A DNA stretch of 7,452 nt from NCBI GenBank assembly GCA_030836705.1, contig JAUPLZ010000030.1, positions 1 to 7,452 of the forward strand, written 5' to 3'. Shown one piece after another: positions 5,853-7,452 of the stretch. The position numbers and the translations under genes are program-made. Source of the DNA: Campylobacterota bacterium (lineage in GTDB: Bacteria > Campylobacterota > Campylobacteria > Campylobacterales > SZUA-545). Positions within the stretch are counted from its first letter, which is position 1. Every line of letters starts with the position of its first letter. The notes beneath the pieces are model-generated. The model saw nothing but the letters and a program-made list of their open reading frames with translations. It ran no database searches and was not told the origin of the DNA.

Positions 5853-6863
5853 ATGGATAAAAACTCAATGACAAAAGAAGAGTTATTAAGCGAAATCAAA
5901 AGACTCAAAGAGAAAAACAAAGTTACGATTGTAGCCCACTTTTATCAAAGAGACGAAGTTTTTAATATAGCCGATATCACAGGTGATAGCCTAGAGCTGG
6001 CAAAGAGGGCAAAAGAAGACAAAAATCCGTTTTTACTCTTTTGCGGAGTCGGTTTTATGGCTCAAAGCGTCAAGCTTTTAAGCCCTGAAAAAAGGGTTTT
6101 TATGCCGTGTATAGCTTGCTGCGCCATGGCTAGAATGATTGATAAGAGCTATTTTTTTGACAGCATAAAAGCAATGGAAGCAAGAGGAATAAAAAAAGAA
6201 AATATTTTGCCTGTTACTTATATAAACTCAAGCGCCGAAGTAAAAGCCGAAGTTGCCAAAATGGGCGGACTTGTTTGTACAAGCGCAAACTCAAAAATTA
6301 TTATAGAAAATGCCCTAAAAGCAGGCAAAAAAATATTTTTTCTTCCGGATAGATGCCTAGGGCAAAACATAGCCATTGCTATGGGATTAAAATCAGCAGT
6401 CATCGGAATAGACGAAAAGCTAGAAGATGCAGATATCATCTGCTATGACGGCTTTTGCTCCGTTCATCAGCTTTTTACGCCAAAAGATATAGATTTTTAT
6501 AGAAAAAAATATCCCGATATATTAGTAGCCGTTCATCCTGAATGTGACCCTAGCGTTTGCGCAAAAGCCGATTTTGTTGGTTCTACATCGCAAATCATCA
6601 AATATGTAAGAAATCTTCCGATAGAGCAAAAAGTCGTAGTCGGAACGGAGTTTAATTTAGTCAATAGACTAAGAGAAAAAAACACATTCGTCCTCTCCGC
6701 CACCAAACCTGAATGTACGACGATGAACGAAACAACGCTTGAGAGTATTTACGATGTTTTAAAATCCATCGACAATAAAACATACGCAAACGAAATGTTT
6801 GTCGATGAGGAGACGATAAAATGGGGGAGAATAGCGCTTGAGAGGATGATGGAGCTCTCTTGA
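5853..6863 (+). CDS. nadA: Quinolinate synthase NadA ([4Fe-4S] enzyme)
   Basis: NadA condenses iminoaspartate with dihydroxyacetone phosphate to give quinolinate, the precursor of NAD, in the cytoplasm. The 336-residue product shows the family's three pseudo-repeated domains and their motifs: VAHFYQ (27-32), GDSLELA (44-50), FCGVGFMA (63-70), CCAMA (89-93), YINSSAE (123-129), CTSAN (142-146), FLPDRCLGQN (163-172), CSVH (202-205), HPEC (228-231), GSTSQIIK (243-250), GTEFNLVNRL (264-273) and CTTM (288-291). The three cluster ligands are most likely C90, C202 and C288. The length fits the short, oxygen-sensitive type. The start at 5853 is chosen from the GAGG site 8 nt upstream; the in-frame TTG at 5802 would add 17 implausible hydrophobic residues. 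It is divergent from plsY and its stop codon overlaps the start of the nucleosidase-like gene. The neighbour is not nadB or nadC, so the rest of the pathway must be encoded elsewhere. Confidence 0.97.
   Translation: MDKNSMTKEELLSEIKRLKEKNKVTIVAHFYQRDEVFNIADITGDSLELAKRAKEDKNPFLLFCGVGFMAQSVKLLSPEKRVFMPCIACCAMARMIDKSYFFDSIKAMEARGIKKENILPVTYINSSAEVKAEVAKMGGLVCTSANSKIIIENALKAGKKIFFLPDRCLGQNIAIAMGLKSAVIGIDEKLEDADIICYDGFCSVHQLFTPKDIDFYRKKYPDILVAVHPECDPSVCAKADFVGSTSQIIKYVRNLPIEQKVVVGTEFNLVNRLREKNTFVLSATKPECTTMNETTLESIYDVLKSIDNKTYANEMFVDEETIKWGRIALERMMELS
6851..6854 (+). promoter_or_regulatory. Ribosome-binding site supporting a TTG start
   Basis: GGAG lies 5 nt before TTG (6860-6862), inside the last codons of nadA. 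No ATG or GTG exists near enough in this frame to give the conserved N-terminus, so this site decides the start of the nucleosidase-like gene. Confidence 0.65.
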
Positions 6864-7447
6864 TTTATATCGTTTGCGCTCTAAAAAACGAAGCCGTTCC
6901 GCTTATAAAAAAATATGATTTAAAAAAAGCACAGGAAGAAAAAAACTTTTCCATATACAAAAACGAAAATATCCAGCTTGTCATATCCGGAATCGGCAAG
7001 CTCAAATCCGCCGCCGCAACTGCATATTTACTCAAAAATTCAGACAAAAATGATTTTGCCTTCAATATCGGCGTATGCGCCGGAGGGCAAAAAATATCAA
7101 AAATCGGAGAACTTTTTGTAGCGGCTAGAATCTTGGACAATGCTTCAAATAAGCTCTATTTTTGTAACACAAACTTCAATCACAATCTAAAAAGCTCCAT
7201 GCTGACCACTTACGACTTGCCTCAATTTAGCCCAAAAAACGGACTTTGCGACATGGAGGCAAGCGGCTTTTTCGTCTCGGCTTTAAATTTTTTGCATAAT
7301 AAAAATATCTTTGTGCTAAAGGCGGTTTCGGATCATTTTAGCGAAGAGGAGTTCAAAAAAGATGAAGTTTGCAATCTTATAGAGCAAAATATTAATGGAA
7401 TTAGCGATTTTATAGCCCATAATATTCAGCTCTCTTCAAACCTTTAA
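6860..7447 (+). CDS. Compact nucleoside phosphorylase / MTA-SAH nucleosidase-like protein
   Basis: The 195-residue product belongs by motif to the PNP/UDP phosphorylase superfamily. ALKNEA (7-12) supplies E11, corresponding to E. coli MtnN E12. SGIGKLKSAAAT (43-54) is the glycine-rich segment. NIGVCAGG (69-76) corresponds to INTGSAGG. DMEASGFF (131-138) gives the ribose-binding Met-Glu (E133), and AVSDHF (155-160) gives the catalytic Asp (D158). It is about 35 residues shorter than MtnN, the loss falling mainly between residues 93 and 128, where the family has substrate-site strands. All expected acidic residues are present, so a hydrolase is more likely than a dead protein. Candidate substrates are methylthioadenosine, S-adenosylhomocysteine or (amino)futalosine of menaquinone synthesis; the sequence cannot decide. 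It starts at TTG, which overlaps the nadA TGA by 4 nt, so it is coupled to nadA. The five bases after its stop codon hold nothing recognisable. Confidence 0.8.
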   Translation: MIYIVCALKNEAVPLIKKYDLKKAQEEKNFSIYKNENIQLVISGIGKLKSAAATAYLLKNSDKNDFAFNIGVCAGGQKISKIGELFVAARILDNASNKLYFCNTNFNHNLKSSMLTTYDLPQFSPKNGLCDMEASGFFVSALNFLHNKNIFVLKAVSDHFSEEEFKKDEVCNLIEQNINGISDFIAHNIQLSSNL

Positions 7448-7452
7448 AGAAC

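Noticed and set aside
6218..7140. Minus-strand open frames of 73 and 91 codons opposite nadA and the nucleosidase-like gene.
   Set aside because: They are antisense to two well-supported genes and show no ribosome site or recognisable motif.
1..7452. Search for mobile elements, CRISPR repeats, tRNA or rRNA genes and riboswitches.
   Set aside because: Coding sequence fills nearly the whole window; no repeat arrays, transposase genes, terminal repeats or RNA-like conserved structures were seen.

Overview
The window looks like a chromosomal segment of an AT-rich Campylobacterota (epsilonproteobacterial) genome, possibly Sulfurimonas-like. This rests on base composition, on the plsY-folB pair, and on the style of the NadA, ComF and PlsY proteins as I remember that phylum. 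No 16S or database comparison was possible, so the genus is open. Coding density is very high. The only sizeable non-coding stretch is the 69 bp between plsY and nadA. I see no RNA genes, mobile elements, CRISPR arrays or convincing terminators.

Leftward block (5783 down to 44, minus strand): seven genes run head to tail, with gaps of at most 8 nt or overlaps of 1 to 4 nt, so they are very probably one operon. The order is plsY (glycerol-3-phosphate acyltransferase), folB (dihydroneopterin aldolase), an FtsX/MacB-type ABC permease, a LolD/MacB-type ATPase, a second FtsX/MacB-type permease, an outer-membrane beta-barrel protein with a signal peptide, and a comF-family phosphoribosyltransferase-like gene. 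The permease-ATPase-permease order matches lolC-lolD-lolE. The barrel gene overlaps the second permease gene by 4 nt, so the four middle genes read as one envelope export or trafficking module. No gene for a periplasmic carrier (LolA-like), membrane fusion protein or TolC-type channel lies with them.

Rightward block (5853 to 7447, plus strand): nadA (quinolinate synthase, [4Fe-4S] enzyme of NAD synthesis) is followed, with a 4-nt TTGA overlap, by a compact nucleoside-phosphorylase/MTA-SAH-nucleosidase-like protein that keeps the expected catalytic acidic residues.

The divergent intergenic region (5784-5852) carries a perfect 9-bp inverted repeat with a 6-bp spacer. Each arm contains a TAAAAT -10-like hexamer on one strand, so the two promoters would face each other and overlap. 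They could therefore exclude one another, or the palindrome may be an operator.

The most interesting items are the ABC plus outer-membrane barrel module of unknown substrate, the symmetric promoter, and the compact nucleosidase coupled to nadA. The remaining genes are ordinary housekeeping functions.
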